DNA from: Flavobacterium sp. N502536
GTDB taxonomy: Bacteria; Bacteroidota; Bacteroidia; Flavobacteriales; Flavobacteriaceae
Reading direction: 5' to 3'
DNA: 64,000 nucleotides
NCBI RefSeq assembly: GCF_025947345.1
Contig: NZ_CP110011.1
Coordinates: 1,612,001 to 1,676,000 of the forward strand
Numbering within the stretch: the first letter of the stretch is position 1; the number at the start of each line of letters is the position of its first letter. Made by a program: the position numbers and the translations under genes. A model generated the notes under the pieces. It saw only the letters and a program-made list of their open reading frames with translations. It made no database searches and was not told the DNA's origin. Shown one piece after another: positions 17,652-27,002 of this stretch.

Positions 17652-18308
17652 TTATCTTATATCCATCTCCGGAATTTCTCCTTCAATGATCAAATCAGCT
17701 TCGGTTGAGGCAATGATATGTTCAACAGAAATACCTGGCGCTCTTTCTAAGAGCTTAAAACCATTTTTAGTTACTTCGAGAACAGCAAGCTCGGTTACTA
17801 CTTTTTTAACGCAGCCTACACCTGTTAAAGGCAAACTACATTTTTTTAGGATTTTCGATTCCCCTGCTTTGTTTACGTGCATCATGGCAACGATGATGTT
17901 TTCGGCAGAAGCTACCAGATCCATCGCACCGCCCATTCCTTTCACCATTTTACCCGGAATTTTCCAATTTGCGATATCTCCATTTTCAGAAACCTCCATA
18001 GCCCCCAAAATAGTCAAATCTACTTTCTGGCTTCGGATCATTCCAAAACTAAAAGCCGAATCAAAGAAACTGGCTCCCGGAAGTGTTGTAATGGTTTGCT
18101 TTCCGGCATTGATGATATCTGCATCTTCCTCACCGGCAAAAGGGAACGGCCCCATACCAAGAACACCGTTTTCACTTTGAAATTCCACTGCAATATCCTC
18201 TCTGACATAATTTGCTACAAGAGTTGGAATACCAATCCCAAGGTTCACAAAATATCGGTCTTTTACTTCTTTTGCAATACGTCTTGCAATATCTTCTTTT
18301 GTTAACAT
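17652..18308 (-). CDS. scoB: 3-oxoacid CoA-transferase subunit B
   Basis: The 218-residue subunit carries the catalytic glutamate in SENGVLGMGPF (about residues 46-56) and the N-terminal IARRIAKEVKDRYFVNLGIG typical of ScoB/AtoA. With subunit A (19401-20099) it moves CoA from succinyl-CoA to acetoacetate in ketone body and branched-chain breakdown. Normally the two genes are adjacent; here a class A beta-lactamase gene lies between them, with near-identical spacers on either side. The order of transcription on the minus strand is scoA, bla, scoB. Confidence 0.94.
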   Translation of the reverse strand: MLTKEDIARRIAKEVKDRYFVNLGIGIPTLVANYVREDIAVEFQSENGVLGMGPFPFAGEEDADIINAGKQTITTLPGASFFDSAFSFGMIRSQKVDLTILGAMEVSENGDIANWKIPGKMVKGMGGAMDLVASAENIIVAMMHVNKAGESKILKKCSLPLTGVGCVKKVVTELAVLEVTKNGFKLLERAPGISVEHIIASTEADLIIEGEIPEMDIR

Positions 18309-18315
18309 ATTTTTG

Positions 18316-18420
18316 AATGTGTCAATTACTCAATTAGTTAATGTGAAAATTAGACAATTAGATAATGTTATTCTTTATGCAATCCAATAATTATCTCATT
18401 CTCTAATTATCTCAATTATT
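18316..18420. repeat. spacer repeat copy 1 (scoB / bla)
   Basis: This 105-base stretch shares the string of words GTGTCAATT, GAAAATTAGA, ATAATGTTATTCT and GCAATCCAATAATTATCTCA with 19318-19408. Relative to copy 2 it carries about 15 extra bases after the first word. Internally, AATTAGATAAT and ATTATCT-type words allow hairpin formation. Confidence 0.88.
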
Positions 18421-19310
18421 TATTTTTTACTTATAAAATAATCCCAGGTTGCTTTTGTGATATCAGCAATCATTTTTTCGGTATTTTCCTGAGATTCTGT
18501 AATGTTCGTTAAATAAACGGAAAGAACAAAATGTTTTCCATTTGGGAGTTTAACGATCCCCACATCGTTCATGGCAACCCGTAAATTAGCATCGTTGGTT
18601 CCCGACATTCCGGTTCTGTGTGCCAACTCTGTATTTTCAGGCAATCCTGCTTTCATCCAGGTAAGCCCTCTGGAAGTTTCGACCATGATCTGATACAAAT
18701 ACTTTGTTGTGGCTTCTTTTAACACTTCACCCTTAAAGAATTTCTCCAGCAATACTGTTGTCGCCCATGGCGTTGTGGTATTCACATAAAGATTCTTCCA
18801 GGTTTTCATTTGCTCCTCGTTAACCTTAACAACGAAGTCCTTAATCCCCTGTTTGTTTATGAATTTTTGTACTGCCTTTGTACCACCCAATAAATCAATC
18901 AGAATGTCACAGCCATTATTATCGCTATGTGAAACCGTATAGCGCAACAATTTATCCAGCGTTAAACTCCTGTTTCCATCGGGAAAATCTTCCCTCATCG
19001 GACTCCAGGTATCTGGGTGTAAATCTTCTTTTTTAATGAAAATTTCCTGCATTAATGACAGCTTCCCTTCATCCACTTTGTTTAAAACAGCCAAAGCAAT
19101 ATGAAATTTAAATACACTCATCATAGGAACCTTTAGGTTTCCATTTATACTCAAAGTGTCTTTATCTTCAATGCTTTTGATCGCAATTCCTACTGTAGCA
19201 TTCTTATCTGCAACAATCTGGCGTAATTTCTCACGCAGCTCTACTGTCGTCTGGGCAAAAGCCTGAAACGACAAGAAAGAGAACAGGAGGGTACAAAAAG
19301 CTTTGGTCAT
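18420..19310 (-). CDS. class A beta-lactamase (subclass A2-like)
   Basis: The 296-residue protein has a signal peptide (MTKAFCTLLFSFLSFQAFAQ), so it acts in the periplasm on beta-lactams. The catalytic S65-x-x-K68 is in MMSVFKFH, the SDN loop is S129-D130-N131, and NEEQM (residues 164-168) matches the NEAQM glutamate loop of PER-type enzymes. The third motif is H231-R-T-G instead of KTG, with arginine replacing the usual lysine, as in RTG-type carbenicillinases. It most resembles the chromosomal A2 enzymes of Bacteroidota. It lies between scoA and scoB, flanked by near-duplicate spacers. Confidence 0.94.
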   Translation of the reverse strand: MTKAFCTLLFSFLSFQAFAQTTVELREKLRQIVADKNATVGIAIKSIEDKDTLSINGNLKVPMMSVFKFHIALAVLNKVDEGKLSLMQEIFIKKEDLHPDTWSPMREDFPDGNRSLTLDKLLRYTVSHSDNNGCDILIDLLGGTKAVQKFINKQGIKDFVVKVNEEQMKTWKNLYVNTTTPWATTVLLEKFFKGEVLKEATTKYLYQIMVETSRGLTWMKAGLPENTELAHRTGMSGTNDANLRVAMNDVGIVKLPNGKHFVLSVYLTNITESQENTEKMIADITKATWDYFISKK

Positions 19311-19317
19311 TTTTTTT

Positions 19318-19408
19318 AATGTGTCAATTTGAAAATTAGATAATGTTATTCTGTACGCAATCCAATAATTATCTCATTTTCTAATTATCTAATTACCTAA
19401 TTATCTAT
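19318..19408. repeat. spacer repeat copy 2 (bla / scoA)
   Basis: This 91-base stretch is in direct orientation with 18316-18420 and nearly identical over its core, so it brackets the beta-lactamase gene. Confidence 0.88.
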
Positions 19409-20099
19409 TTCTAACAGTACGTTGCTCGATTCTCTTCTCAAATTTTTCTCCCTGAAAGATACGCTGTACCATAATTCCCGGAATGTGGATCTGGTTTGGA
19501 TCTAATGTTCCAACCGGAACTAATTCTTCCACTTCGGCAATGGTTATTTTACCAGCTCCTGCCATACAGGCATTGAAATTTCTGGCTGTTCCTTTAAAAA
19601 TCAGATTTCCGGCTTCGTCACCTTTCCAGGCTTTTACAATGGCAAACTCTGCTTTAAAAGCCTGCTCCATGATGTGCATTTTTCCATTGAATTCACGAAC
19701 CTCTTTTCCTTCGGCAACTTCCGTTCCGTAACCTGCAGGTGTAAAGAAAGCCGGGATTCCGGCTTGTGCGGCACGACAGCGTTCGGCTAAAGTTCCCTGT
19801 GGAGTCAATTCAACTTCCAGTTCTCCTGAAAGCATCTGACGCTCAAATTCAGCGTTTTCTCCCACATAAGAAGAGATCATCTTTTTAACTTGTTTTTTTT
19901 GCAAAAGCAATCCCAAACCAAAATCATCCACTCCCGCATTATTCGAAATACAGGTTAAATCTGAAATTGAAGTATTTACCAGGGCTGCAATTGTATTTTC
20001 AGGAATCCCGCATAAACCGAAACCGCCAAACATGATCGTCATTCCGCTTTCAATTCCTTTGATAGCATCCTGAACGTTATTTACTTTTTTTGTAATCAT
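19401..20099 (-). CDS. scoA: 3-oxoacid CoA-transferase subunit A
   Basis: The 232-residue alpha subunit contains the family signature [15 protein letters not shown] near residue 25 and a central glycine-rich [17 protein letters not shown]. It pairs with ScoB (17652-18308) to form the active acetoacetate:succinyl-CoA transferase. It is the first gene of the scoA-bla-scoB set on the minus strand. The last bases of the gene overlap the beginning of spacer repeat copy 2. Confidence 0.94.
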   Translation of the reverse strand: MITKKVNNVQDAIKGIESGMTIMFGGFGLCGIPENTIAALVNTSISDLTCISNNAGVDDFGLGLLLQKKQVKKMISSYVGENAEFERQMLSGELEVELTPQGTLAERCRAAQAGIPAFFTPAGYGTEVAEGKEVREFNGKMHIMEQAFKAEFAIVKAWKGDEAGNLIFKGTARNFNACMAGAGKITIAEVEELVPVGTLDPNQIHIPGIMVQRIFQGEKFEKRIEQRTVRNR

Positions 20100-20285
20100 A
20101 ACAAACTGTCTTTATTACTGTATATTTTTGATAAAAATAAGATTTTTAGATTAAATTATAACGATTTCGTAAAAAATAAAATGATTGATTTTACCCGCCA
20201 AAAACCAGCTGCTGTTTAGCACTCTACTGTTACTCTCTGGTACAAACAGCTGCCATTGAAACCAACTTTAATCTATGAACAAAAA

Positions 20286-20331
20286 AAATCCTTTTGTATT
20301 CTTCCGGATTTAGAAGAGCACAAAAGGATTT
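20286..20331 (-). terminator. terminator of the PBP1A gene
   Basis: AAATCCTTTTGT (20286-20297) pairs with ACAAAAGGATTT (20320-20331), with a smaller TTCTTC/GAAGAG stem inside. A run of eight A on the plus strand gives the T-tract on the minus strand. Confidence 0.8.
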
Positions 20332-20353
20332 ATAATTTTAAAAAGAACTAAAG

Positions 20354-22660
20354 TTACAATTCGAATTCGTCTGTATTTTGCTCTGTTTGTGTAGTATCTT
20401 TTACCACTGCCGGTCGGGTATAACAATCTACTTTTATAGAAAGATTGGCCGGACGTTCAAACTCCGATTTTGAAATCTGAAGTCCTTCATCGGCATAACA
20501 CAATTTCATGAAGTACCCCCAGATTGGTAATGCTGCTGTTGCCCCTTGTCCGTAAGTCAAGCTTTTGAAACGTGCCGAACGGTCTTCACAACCTACCCAA
20601 ACTCCGGTTACAAGGTTTGGTACCATTCCCATAAACCAACCATCTGATTGGTTTTGCGTTGTTCCTGTTTTACCAGCAATTGGGTTTTTGAACATGTACG
20701 GATATCCTGTCCAACGGTTATCTCCGCTTCCACCGCCCTGCGTACGCAAACGTGCACCTGAACCGGTTTCGGTAACTCCTTCCAACAATTTGATTACTGC
20801 AAAAGCAATATCTTTATTTAAAACGTCGTGTGATTCCGGAATTGGCTCATAGATCACCTCTCCGCTTTTGTTTTCAATACGGCTTAAAAATTGCGGTTTT
20901 ACATATACACCCTGATTAGCAAATGTGCTATACGCAGCAACCATATCTTCTACTGTAATGTCTACGGCACCAAGTGCGATAGACGGTTGAGCAGGAATTT
21001 CGGTTTTAACTCCTAACTTGTGAGTTAATTCTACTACAGCTTCAGGACCTGTTCGGTCAATCAATTTAGCCGATACAGTATTGATCGAATTGGCAAGACC
21101 TTGTTTCAGGGTTACCATTCCGCGGTATCTGTTATCAGAGTTTCTTGGTTCCCAGTCGGCAGTAACATTATGACGTCCTTTGTGAATCATAAAAGGTCCA
21201 TCCAGGATTGAATCACAAGGAGACATATTTAGCTGCTCAATAGCCGTTGCATACACAAACGGTTTAAAGGTAGATCCTACCTGTCTTGCTCCCTGTCCAA
21301 CGTGATCGTACTGGAAATATTTATAATTAATTCCACCCACCCATGCTTTAATGTTTCCGGTTTGAGGCTCCATTGCCATTAAACCAGATTGCAGGAAGTG
21401 TTTGAAATAACGAATCGAATCAAGCGGTGTCATCACGGTATCGCGTTCTCCTTTCCAGGTAAACACACGCATTTTTGTTTTTACTTTGAAGGAAGCAATG
21501 ATATCTTCATCGCTTTTATCCATCTCTTTCATGAGCGCCCAGCGTGTTGAATTTTTCATCGCCTGCATCATGATACGGTCAGTTTCAGCTTGTGTAATGT
21601 TTACAAACGGCGCATTTTTATTGGTTTTCATTTCAATAAAAAATTGCTGTTGCAGGTTTTTCATATGTTCCGAAACAGCTTCCTCTGCGTGTAGCTGCAT
21701 TCTTGAATCGATAGTGGTGTAAATTTTTAAACCATCTTTGTAGATATCATAATCTGAACCATCTGGTTTTTTATTCTCTGCAACCCATTTTTTCATGTAA
21801 TCACGAAGGTATTCTCTGAAATAAGTAGCAGTTCCTTCACGGTGACTTTCCAATTTGAATTTTAAAGCAATTGGAAGTGCCTGTAATCTTAACTTTTCTG
21901 CGGTTGTAATCATTTTTGCTTTTTCCATTTGAGAAAGCACTACGTTACGACGGTTTTTTACGCCTTCCGGATTACGAACAGGATTGTATAATCCTGAGTT
22001 TTTGAACATTCCAACTAAAATAGCCGATTCGTCCATCGTTAAATCTTTAGGATCTTTAGAAAAGTAGGTTTGTGCTGCCGAACTTACTCCAACAGAATAG
22101 TTTCCAAAGTCATACACATTACAATACATGGCCAAAATTTCATTCTTGGTATATTGTCGTTCCAGACGAATGGCGATAATCCACTCTTTTATTTTTTGTA
22201 CAATTCTAAAAGGAAGAAACTTAGATCCTTCTCCGTGAAATAATTGCTTGGCTAATTGTTGTGTTAAGGTACTGGCTCCACCATTGGTTCCTAAACTAAA
22301 AACAGCTCTTAAAGTTCCACGTCCGTCAATTCCGGAATGCTCATAAAAACGGGCATCTTCGGTCGCCACCAAAGCTTCTACCAAACTTTTTGGCAAATCG
22401 GAATACTTCAACTGTGACCTGTTGGTTTTGAAATATTTACCAATAACCACTCCGTCAGACGAAATGATTTCGGTGGCTAAATTGGAATCCGGATTCTCCA
22501 GATCCTCAAAAGAAGGCATTGAACCAAATAAGCCCCATGAGGCAAATAAAAAGAAAGCAAGAACTCCTAATAAACTATAGGCAAAAATTCTCCAGAACTT
22601 CTTTTTGTAGTAATTAATATCTTTAACGCTAGTGGATTGATTGTTTTTCTTAGCAGCCAT
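20354..22660 (-). CDS. class A penicillin-binding protein 1A
   Basis: The 768-residue bifunctional peptidoglycan synthase has a cytoplasmic N-terminus and one membrane anchor (about residues 28-48). A GT51 glycosyltransferase domain (about 65-245) carries EDARFYEHSGIDGRG and GGASTLTQQLAKQLF. A transpeptidase domain (about 430-720) carries the active serine in GSTFKPFVYA, SIN in GLANSINTVSAKL, and KTGTTQN. It polymerises and crosslinks glycan chains in the periplasm. Downstream of it on the minus strand is its own terminator; upstream are gldH and ricT, separated from it by 10 bases, so the three may be cotranscribed. Confidence 0.95.
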   Translation of the reverse strand: MAAKKNNQSTSVKDINYYKKKFWRIFAYSLLGVLAFFLFASWGLFGSMPSFEDLENPDSNLATEIISSDGVVIGKYFKTNRSQLKYSDLPKSLVEALVATEDARFYEHSGIDGRGTLRAVFSLGTNGGASTLTQQLAKQLFHGEGSKFLPFRIVQKIKEWIIAIRLERQYTKNEILAMYCNVYDFGNYSVGVSSAAQTYFSKDPKDLTMDESAILVGMFKNSGLYNPVRNPEGVKNRRNVVLSQMEKAKMITTAEKLRLQALPIALKFKLESHREGTATYFREYLRDYMKKWVAENKKPDGSDYDIYKDGLKIYTTIDSRMQLHAEEAVSEHMKNLQQQFFIEMKTNKNAPFVNITQAETDRIMMQAMKNSTRWALMKEMDKSDEDIIASFKVKTKMRVFTWKGERDTVMTPLDSIRYFKHFLQSGLMAMEPQTGNIKAWVGGINYKYFQYDHVGQGARQVGSTFKPFVYATAIEQLNMSPCDSILDGPFMIHKGRHNVTADWEPRNSDNRYRGMVTLKQGLANSINTVSAKLIDRTGPEAVVELTHKLGVKTEIPAQPSIALGAVDITVEDMVAAYSTFANQGVYVKPQFLSRIENKSGEVIYEPIPESHDVLNKDIAFAVIKLLEGVTETGSGARLRTQGGGSGDNRWTGYPYMFKNPIAGKTGTTQNQSDGWFMGMVPNLVTGVWVGCEDRSARFKSLTYGQGATAALPIWGYFMKLCYADEGLQISKSEFERPANLSIKVDCYTRPAVVKDTTQTEQNTDEFEL

Positions 22661-22670
22661 AACTATTTTT

Positions 22671-23150
22671 CTAATCTTTTTGTTCTATTCTAAAACCAAC
22701 ATCTGTAATACCTTCTAAAGCCTGAACTCCAGGAATTTTGCCTGATTCTCTGACGGCTTGTTTGATATGTACTTTGTATTTTCCTTTAAACTTTACGTCT
22801 TCTTTGTAAAACAATTTGCTTTCTTTAATGTCAGTAAAACCGTTTCCTAACAAGGTACCGTCGGGATTTGCCATTTGGTACTCTAAAGTATCTACTTTGG
22901 TGAAACCGCTAGGCGTTTCGATAGCCACAATCAGAAACAAATTATTGAACGGATAGTTGTTATTGTCTCTCAGATTTACAAATAAATTGTATTTTTTGGT
23001 AGAATCTAAAACCGGCAGATCGAAGGTTACAATACTGTCTTTGTGCCACGCACTTCCAACAGATTTGTATTCATCGAATACTCTTTTTTTATCGCAGGAA
23101 AAAAGAAGTATTGCTGCCAAAAGAAGAATCCCGCTATTTTTTATTCTCAT
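22671..23150 (-). CDS. gldH: gliding motility lipoprotein GldH
   Basis: The 159-residue lipoprotein has a lipobox in LLLAAILLFSCDKK (Cys19) and the GldH family features VFDEYKSVGSAWHKDSIVTF near the N-terminus and NLFVNLRDNNNYPFNNLFLI in the middle. GldH is required for gliding and for stability of the motility/T9SS machinery in Flavobacterium johnsoniae. Its start overlaps the end of ricT by 17 bases, which suggests coupling; the ricT-gldH-PBP1A order is common in flavobacteria as far as I know. Confidence 0.94.
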   Translation of the reverse strand: MRIKNSGILLLAAILLFSCDKKRVFDEYKSVGSAWHKDSIVTFDLPVLDSTKKYNLFVNLRDNNNYPFNNLFLIVAIETPSGFTKVDTLEYQMANPDGTLLGNGFTDIKESKLFYKEDVKFKGKYKVHIKQAVRESGKIPGVQALEGITDVGFRIEQKD

Positions 23151-24486
23151 TTTTAGTAATAATTATAGGTTTTCTAGGCTCAGATGGTTTTTTAGGCTCA
23201 GCTGGTTTTTTATCATTCGAATTATTGGGTTTGTTCGATTGATTTTGCTTGTTGTGGGGTTTATTCGATTTATTCTGATTCCCAACAGCCGGTTTATTGG
23301 TATTGTTATTGGCCTGTTGTGGCTTGTTTGGAGTGGCCACAACTGCATTTTCAGCATTTGGTTTGCGTTTACGACTTGGCTTTTTCTTTCTTTTTGGCTG
23401 ATCGAAACGGGTTAAACTTTCCTGCCCCATTGCGTTATTAAAGTCTTTTTCAGGTTCTGAAGTCACTTCAATTGCAAAATCTTCTAATGAAGATACTTTG
23501 TTTTTTTGTTTGTTTTCGGCAATAATTTCTTTGACCTGATCGATTTTTAAAACATGCCAGTTGGCAAAATTATTGGTGTAAGCAAACCACATTAATCCTT
23601 TAAAAATATCTTGTTTCTGACAAATGGCATCTCCTTTTTCGGTCACTAATTTAGTATCGTAATCCGGGAAATCTTTCAGCGCATCCATATAAGTGTCTAA
23701 CTCATAGTTCAAACAACATTTTAACTTTCCGCATTGTCCTGCCAGTTTCTGAGGATTCAGTGAAAGCTGCTGATAACGCGCTGCCGATGTGTTGACACTT
23801 CTAAAATCGGTCAGCCAGGTCGAACAGCAAAGTTCACGCCCGCAAGAACCAATTCCTCCCAAACGAGCTGCTTCCTGACGGAAACCTACTTGTTTCATCT
23901 CTACTCTGGTACTGAATTCTTTGGCAAAATCTTTAATCAGAAGCCTGAAATCGACTCTGTCGTTTGCCGTGTAGTAAAATGTAGCTTTTGATCCGTCTCC
24001 CTGAAATTCAATATCCGAAATTTTCATTTCCAGCTTATGCTGAATCGCCAATTCACGGGCGCGAACTTTCATTGGTTCTTCACGGTCACGCGCTACAGAC
24101 CAGATATCAATATCTTTTTGAGAAGCTTTTCTGTAAATTTTAGGAACTTCGTTACTTTCAGGATTTACGCCTTTTTTCTTCATTTGAATTTTTACCAATT
24201 CGCCTGTCAAAGTCACAATTCCAATATCATGTCCCGGTGAAGCAACAGTTGCTACAATATCACCAATACTTAACGTTAATTTTTCTGAATTTCTAAAGAA
24301 TTCTTTGCGTCCGTTTTTAAAACGAACCTCAACACAATCAAAAATCGCCTCTCCATTAGACGGGCTCATATTCGCGAGCCAGTCAAAAACCGTCAATTTA
24401 TTGCAGCTATCGGTGCCGCAAGTCCCATTATTTTTACAACCTTTTGGTGCACCACCATCTGAGGTTGAACAACTTGTACATGCCAT
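23134..24486 (-). CDS. ricT: RicT/YaaT-like PSP1 domain protein
   Basis: The 450-residue protein has a cysteine-rich N-terminus (MACTSCSTSDGG...CKNNGTCGTDSC), a PSP1 domain (about residues 75-300) with GIGSCGRELCCSTWL and GQCGKLKCCLNYE, and a long Lys/Asn/Pro-rich tail (about 365-450) that looks disordered. In Bacillus the RicT/RicA/RicF complex holds [4Fe-4S] clusters and aids RNase Y-dependent RNA maturation. The cysteine pairs here fit Fe-S or metal binding. The tail is low complexity and is missing in the Bacillus protein. It overlaps gldH, which follows. Confidence 0.92.
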   Translation of the reverse strand: MACTSCSTSDGGAPKGCKNNGTCGTDSCNKLTVFDWLANMSPSNGEAIFDCVEVRFKNGRKEFFRNSEKLTLSIGDIVATVASPGHDIGIVTLTGELVKIQMKKKGVNPESNEVPKIYRKASQKDIDIWSVARDREEPMKVRARELAIQHKLEMKISDIEFQGDGSKATFYYTANDRVDFRLLIKDFAKEFSTRVEMKQVGFRQEAARLGGIGSCGRELCCSTWLTDFRSVNTSAARYQQLSLNPQKLAGQCGKLKCCLNYELDTYMDALKDFPDYDTKLVTEKGDAICQKQDIFKGLMWFAYTNNFANWHVLKIDQVKEIIAENKQKNKVSSLEDFAIEVTSEPEKDFNNAMGQESLTRFDQPKRKKKPSRKRKPNAENAVVATPNKPQQANNNTNKPAVGNQNKSNKPHNKQNQSNKPNNSNDKKPAEPKKPSEPRKPIIITKNENKK

Positions 24487-24792
24487 AATTATATATGTAG
24501 TGTCGCAAAAAAGCGACTTAAGTTCATAAACGTTTGATCGGTAAAGATAGTATTTTTTTTAGTTTGCTTTTTAACGATTAAAACTAAAGGGGTGTTAAAT
24601 ACGTAAAAGTCTCTTTTTTAATTAAAAACGCATTTTTTAACGGTATTTTTTAATTATTATTCAATCACCAACTTACTTTGTACGGCTTTCCTTTACAATT
24701 TTCTTTTTTATTTATCAAATTATATTTTTTTTCTTATAAAATATATTCCGAATATTTTTGCGCAAAATTTATTTAGTTTTAATAAAAATAAT
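24487..24792. other. AT-rich divergent intergenic region
   Basis: These 306 bases lie between the divergent ricT and lipoprotein genes. They are strongly AT-rich with T-runs, hold no open frame worth naming, and contain a TATTTTTG -7 element at 24753 for the plus-strand gene. No repeat family is recognised. Confidence 0.6.
24753..24760 (+). promoter_or_regulatory. -7 promoter element (TATTTTTG)
   Basis: TATTTTTG fits TAnnTTTG, 32 bases before the lipoprotein ATG. Confidence 0.5.
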
Positions 24793-26121
24793 ATGATAAA
24801 AAATTACGTTTTTAAACTCTTTGCAATTGTCATTTTTGGCATTTTACTATCCGGTTGTTCTCAGAATGACGAATATTCAGCTATTGAAAAACAAGAATCA
24901 CTAGTACTGACCCGCTCAAAAGAATGGCTGCATCAAAAACAGGTCGTAAACGATACCGATGTAAAATGGAATTCCGCAACCCTGTACCAACAAAGTGCCG
25001 AAAATTCTTATGTTGCTATAATTCCGGTGCGCTCTTCCGATCATTTTCTTTTGCAAAAAATTGTGCTTGAAATCAATGATTATAATATTACAGGAAAATT
25101 ATGGAGCTTTAATTTTAAAGATTCACAAGAAATAGAGACGCTGCAAAAAATAGCAACACACAAAATACTGGAATCTTTCACTGGTGAATTAAGAATTACT
25201 AACTTAGAGACCATGGAAACAAGAAACGATAACTACAAACTAGGCATCGCCAATAGTAATAGTCTTTTTTCAAAAAGTAGTGGAGCCGGAATCTGTAATA
25301 ATTGCCACGGAAGTGGAGACGAAGGTGCTATTAAATTAAACGAGGTAGTCGTAACCGGACCCGGAGGAAGCCCTTGGCCCAACCCTATCACCAATCCTGT
25401 AAATCCACCAATATTGCCAATTGGCGGTGGTTCTTTTGGAAGCGGAGGCGGTTCATCATCCAATCCTTTGAACATCAACAACCAGCTTACCGGAAAAGAA
25501 AAGTGTTTAAATGATTTATTAGATCAAAAAGGAGATTCCTTTGTACAGGATTTACTAAAAAATTTCAAAGGAAAATCTGAATTTGATATTAAGATAGGTT
25601 CAAAAAATAATGTGTTTGTTACAAAAGACGGGGTGACCACTGAAGTCAATGGAGCGACTCATCCACCCAAAAATAATGTAATCGAAATAGAAATAAATTC
25701 TTCCCGAATCAATGCACATTCTGCTTTGGATGCGGCCAGAACTATTTTACATGAGTACATACATGCTGACATCTTCAGGAAACTTAATTCAGTAAATGGA
25801 GGTAGCGGAGTTCTTAATTTCAAAACTACGTATGAAGCCTATGGAAACCAACACGGTGCAATGGCTGCTCTATATCTTGAAAGTATGAAAAATGCGTTAA
25901 AAGATTTCCATAAAAACATGCTTGGCAGCGACTATAACAAATACACGGATTATTATGGCGAACAGCCTAGCGATGCTTTTTATGAAGCAATGGCCTGGGG
26001 AGGTTTAAAAGATAATGACGTTAAAGCCTGGAACGATCTTTCGGCTACCAAAAAAGCGGAAATAGAAAATCTGGCCAGAAGAGCCAATCTTTTAACAAAA
26101 CCAGCACCTTGTCCAAACTAA
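24793..26121 (+). CDS. modular lipoprotein with HExxH metallopeptidase-like domain
   Basis: The 442-residue protein has a lipobox in FGILLSGCSQND (Cys22), an N-terminal domain (about 25-170), a CNNCHGSG cysteine pair (about 174-181), LNEVVVTG, and a Gly/Pro/Ser-rich linker (about 198-230). The C-terminal domain (about 235-442) carries HEYIH in ARTILHEYIHADIF, followed by TYEAYGNQHGAMA and a late SDAFYEAMAWGG, whose glutamate could be a third zinc ligand. Lipoproteins of this linker type with variable C-terminal enzymes occur in flavobacteria. Protease activity is inferred from the motif alone. The next gene starts 20 bases later. Confidence 0.8.
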   Translation: MIKNYVFKLFAIVIFGILLSGCSQNDEYSAIEKQESLVLTRSKEWLHQKQVVNDTDVKWNSATLYQQSAENSYVAIIPVRSSDHFLLQKIVLEINDYNITGKLWSFNFKDSQEIETLQKIATHKILESFTGELRITNLETMETRNDNYKLGIANSNSLFSKSSGAGICNNCHGSGDEGAIKLNEVVVTGPGGSPWPNPITNPVNPPILPIGGGSFGSGGGSSSNPLNINNQLTGKEKCLNDLLDQKGDSFVQDLLKNFKGKSEFDIKIGSKNNVFVTKDGVTTEVNGATHPPKNNVIEIEINSSRINAHSALDAARTILHEYIHADIFRKLNSVNGGSGVLNFKTTYEAYGNQHGAMAALYLESMKNALKDFHKNMLGSDYNKYTDYYGEQPSDAFYEAMAWGGLKDNDVKAWNDLSATKKAEIENLARRANLLTKPAPCPN

Positions 26122-26141
26122 CCTTATAAAAACTGGTAAGT

Positions 26142-26942
26142 ATGAAAAAACATATGGTATTTGCATTTCTATTGCTATGTATTGCCGGCAATGTAAATGC
26201 TCAGGGAAAAGCAAAGGATACATTATTTTTTAATGTTGATCCGTATTACAGCATATCACCGACAATTACTCCAAATTTGGAGAACAGAGCCTATTCTGAA
26301 ACGCAGGAGGCACTCAAAGAGCAGATGAAACATACCCAAACAAATGGATACCTCTATTTTGTTGGAGACGGCTATTTGACAAAGAATTTAAAGCCGAAAA
26401 AGGTGCTGTCCATAAAAGACTATATCGAGAATAGAAAATTTTACCTGGACGGAAAATACAACAAGATCATAGACAAATGGAAACTGAAAGATTCATTGAC
26501 CAACAAATACAAAATATACTTTGTTCATGGTGATGAATTTATCGCGCCAAGATATCTGGAATACAGTTCTTATTATCCAATAGGAAAAGGAGAAAGCGCT
26601 ATCGTTAACAAGGTAAAAGACACGCTCTTTTTTAAACTGGATAACAAATATATAAAGTCGTATCCTCAAAGTCCGGATCATTTTTATCTTGCAGACGGTG
26701 GTAACATCGCTACTTCGGGTTCCTTTTTCTTCAGAAAAGTTCAGCTATCAAATAATGTGAAACCGGAAAAAATACTTTCCATTGAAAATTTTGTCCAATC
26801 GTCCCGGTTTTACAATAAGGACAAAACACAAAAATTAAATGATTATGAACTTGCAGAATATTTCAACAATTATGTGATCTATTTAGTTTCTGATAAAAAA
26901 ACGGGATATATTCAGGTGGAATCAGGTTTTGTAATTGAGTAA
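26142..26942 (+). CDS. hypothetical secreted protein with two internal repeats
   Basis: The 266-residue protein has a Sec signal peptide (about residues 1-20) and two homologous halves. Unit 1 (about 25-143) and unit 2 (about 158-266) share KDTLFF near the start, LKPKKVLSIKDYIENRKFY versus VKPEKILSIENFVQSSRFY in the middle, and YKIYFVHG versus YVIYLVSD near the end. No known family is recognised. It follows the metallopeptidase-like lipoprotein by 20 bases on the same strand, so they probably form an operon; it might be an inhibitor, immunity or accessory protein for that partner, which is conjecture. Confidence 0.72.
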   Translation: MKKHMVFAFLLLCIAGNVNAQGKAKDTLFFNVDPYYSISPTITPNLENRAYSETQEALKEQMKHTQTNGYLYFVGDGYLTKNLKPKKVLSIKDYIENRKFYLDGKYNKIIDKWKLKDSLTNKYKIYFVHGDEFIAPRYLEYSSYYPIGKGESAIVNKVKDTLFFKLDNKYIKSYPQSPDHFYLADGGNIATSGSFFFRKVQLSNNVKPEKILSIENFVQSSRFYNKDKTQKLNDYELAEYFNNYVIYLVSDKKTGYIQVESGFVIE

Positions 26943-27002
26943 TATTCATTTACCAGCATACAAATAAGCATACACAAAAACTTTTTCTCGTCTTATAAAT
27001 TA

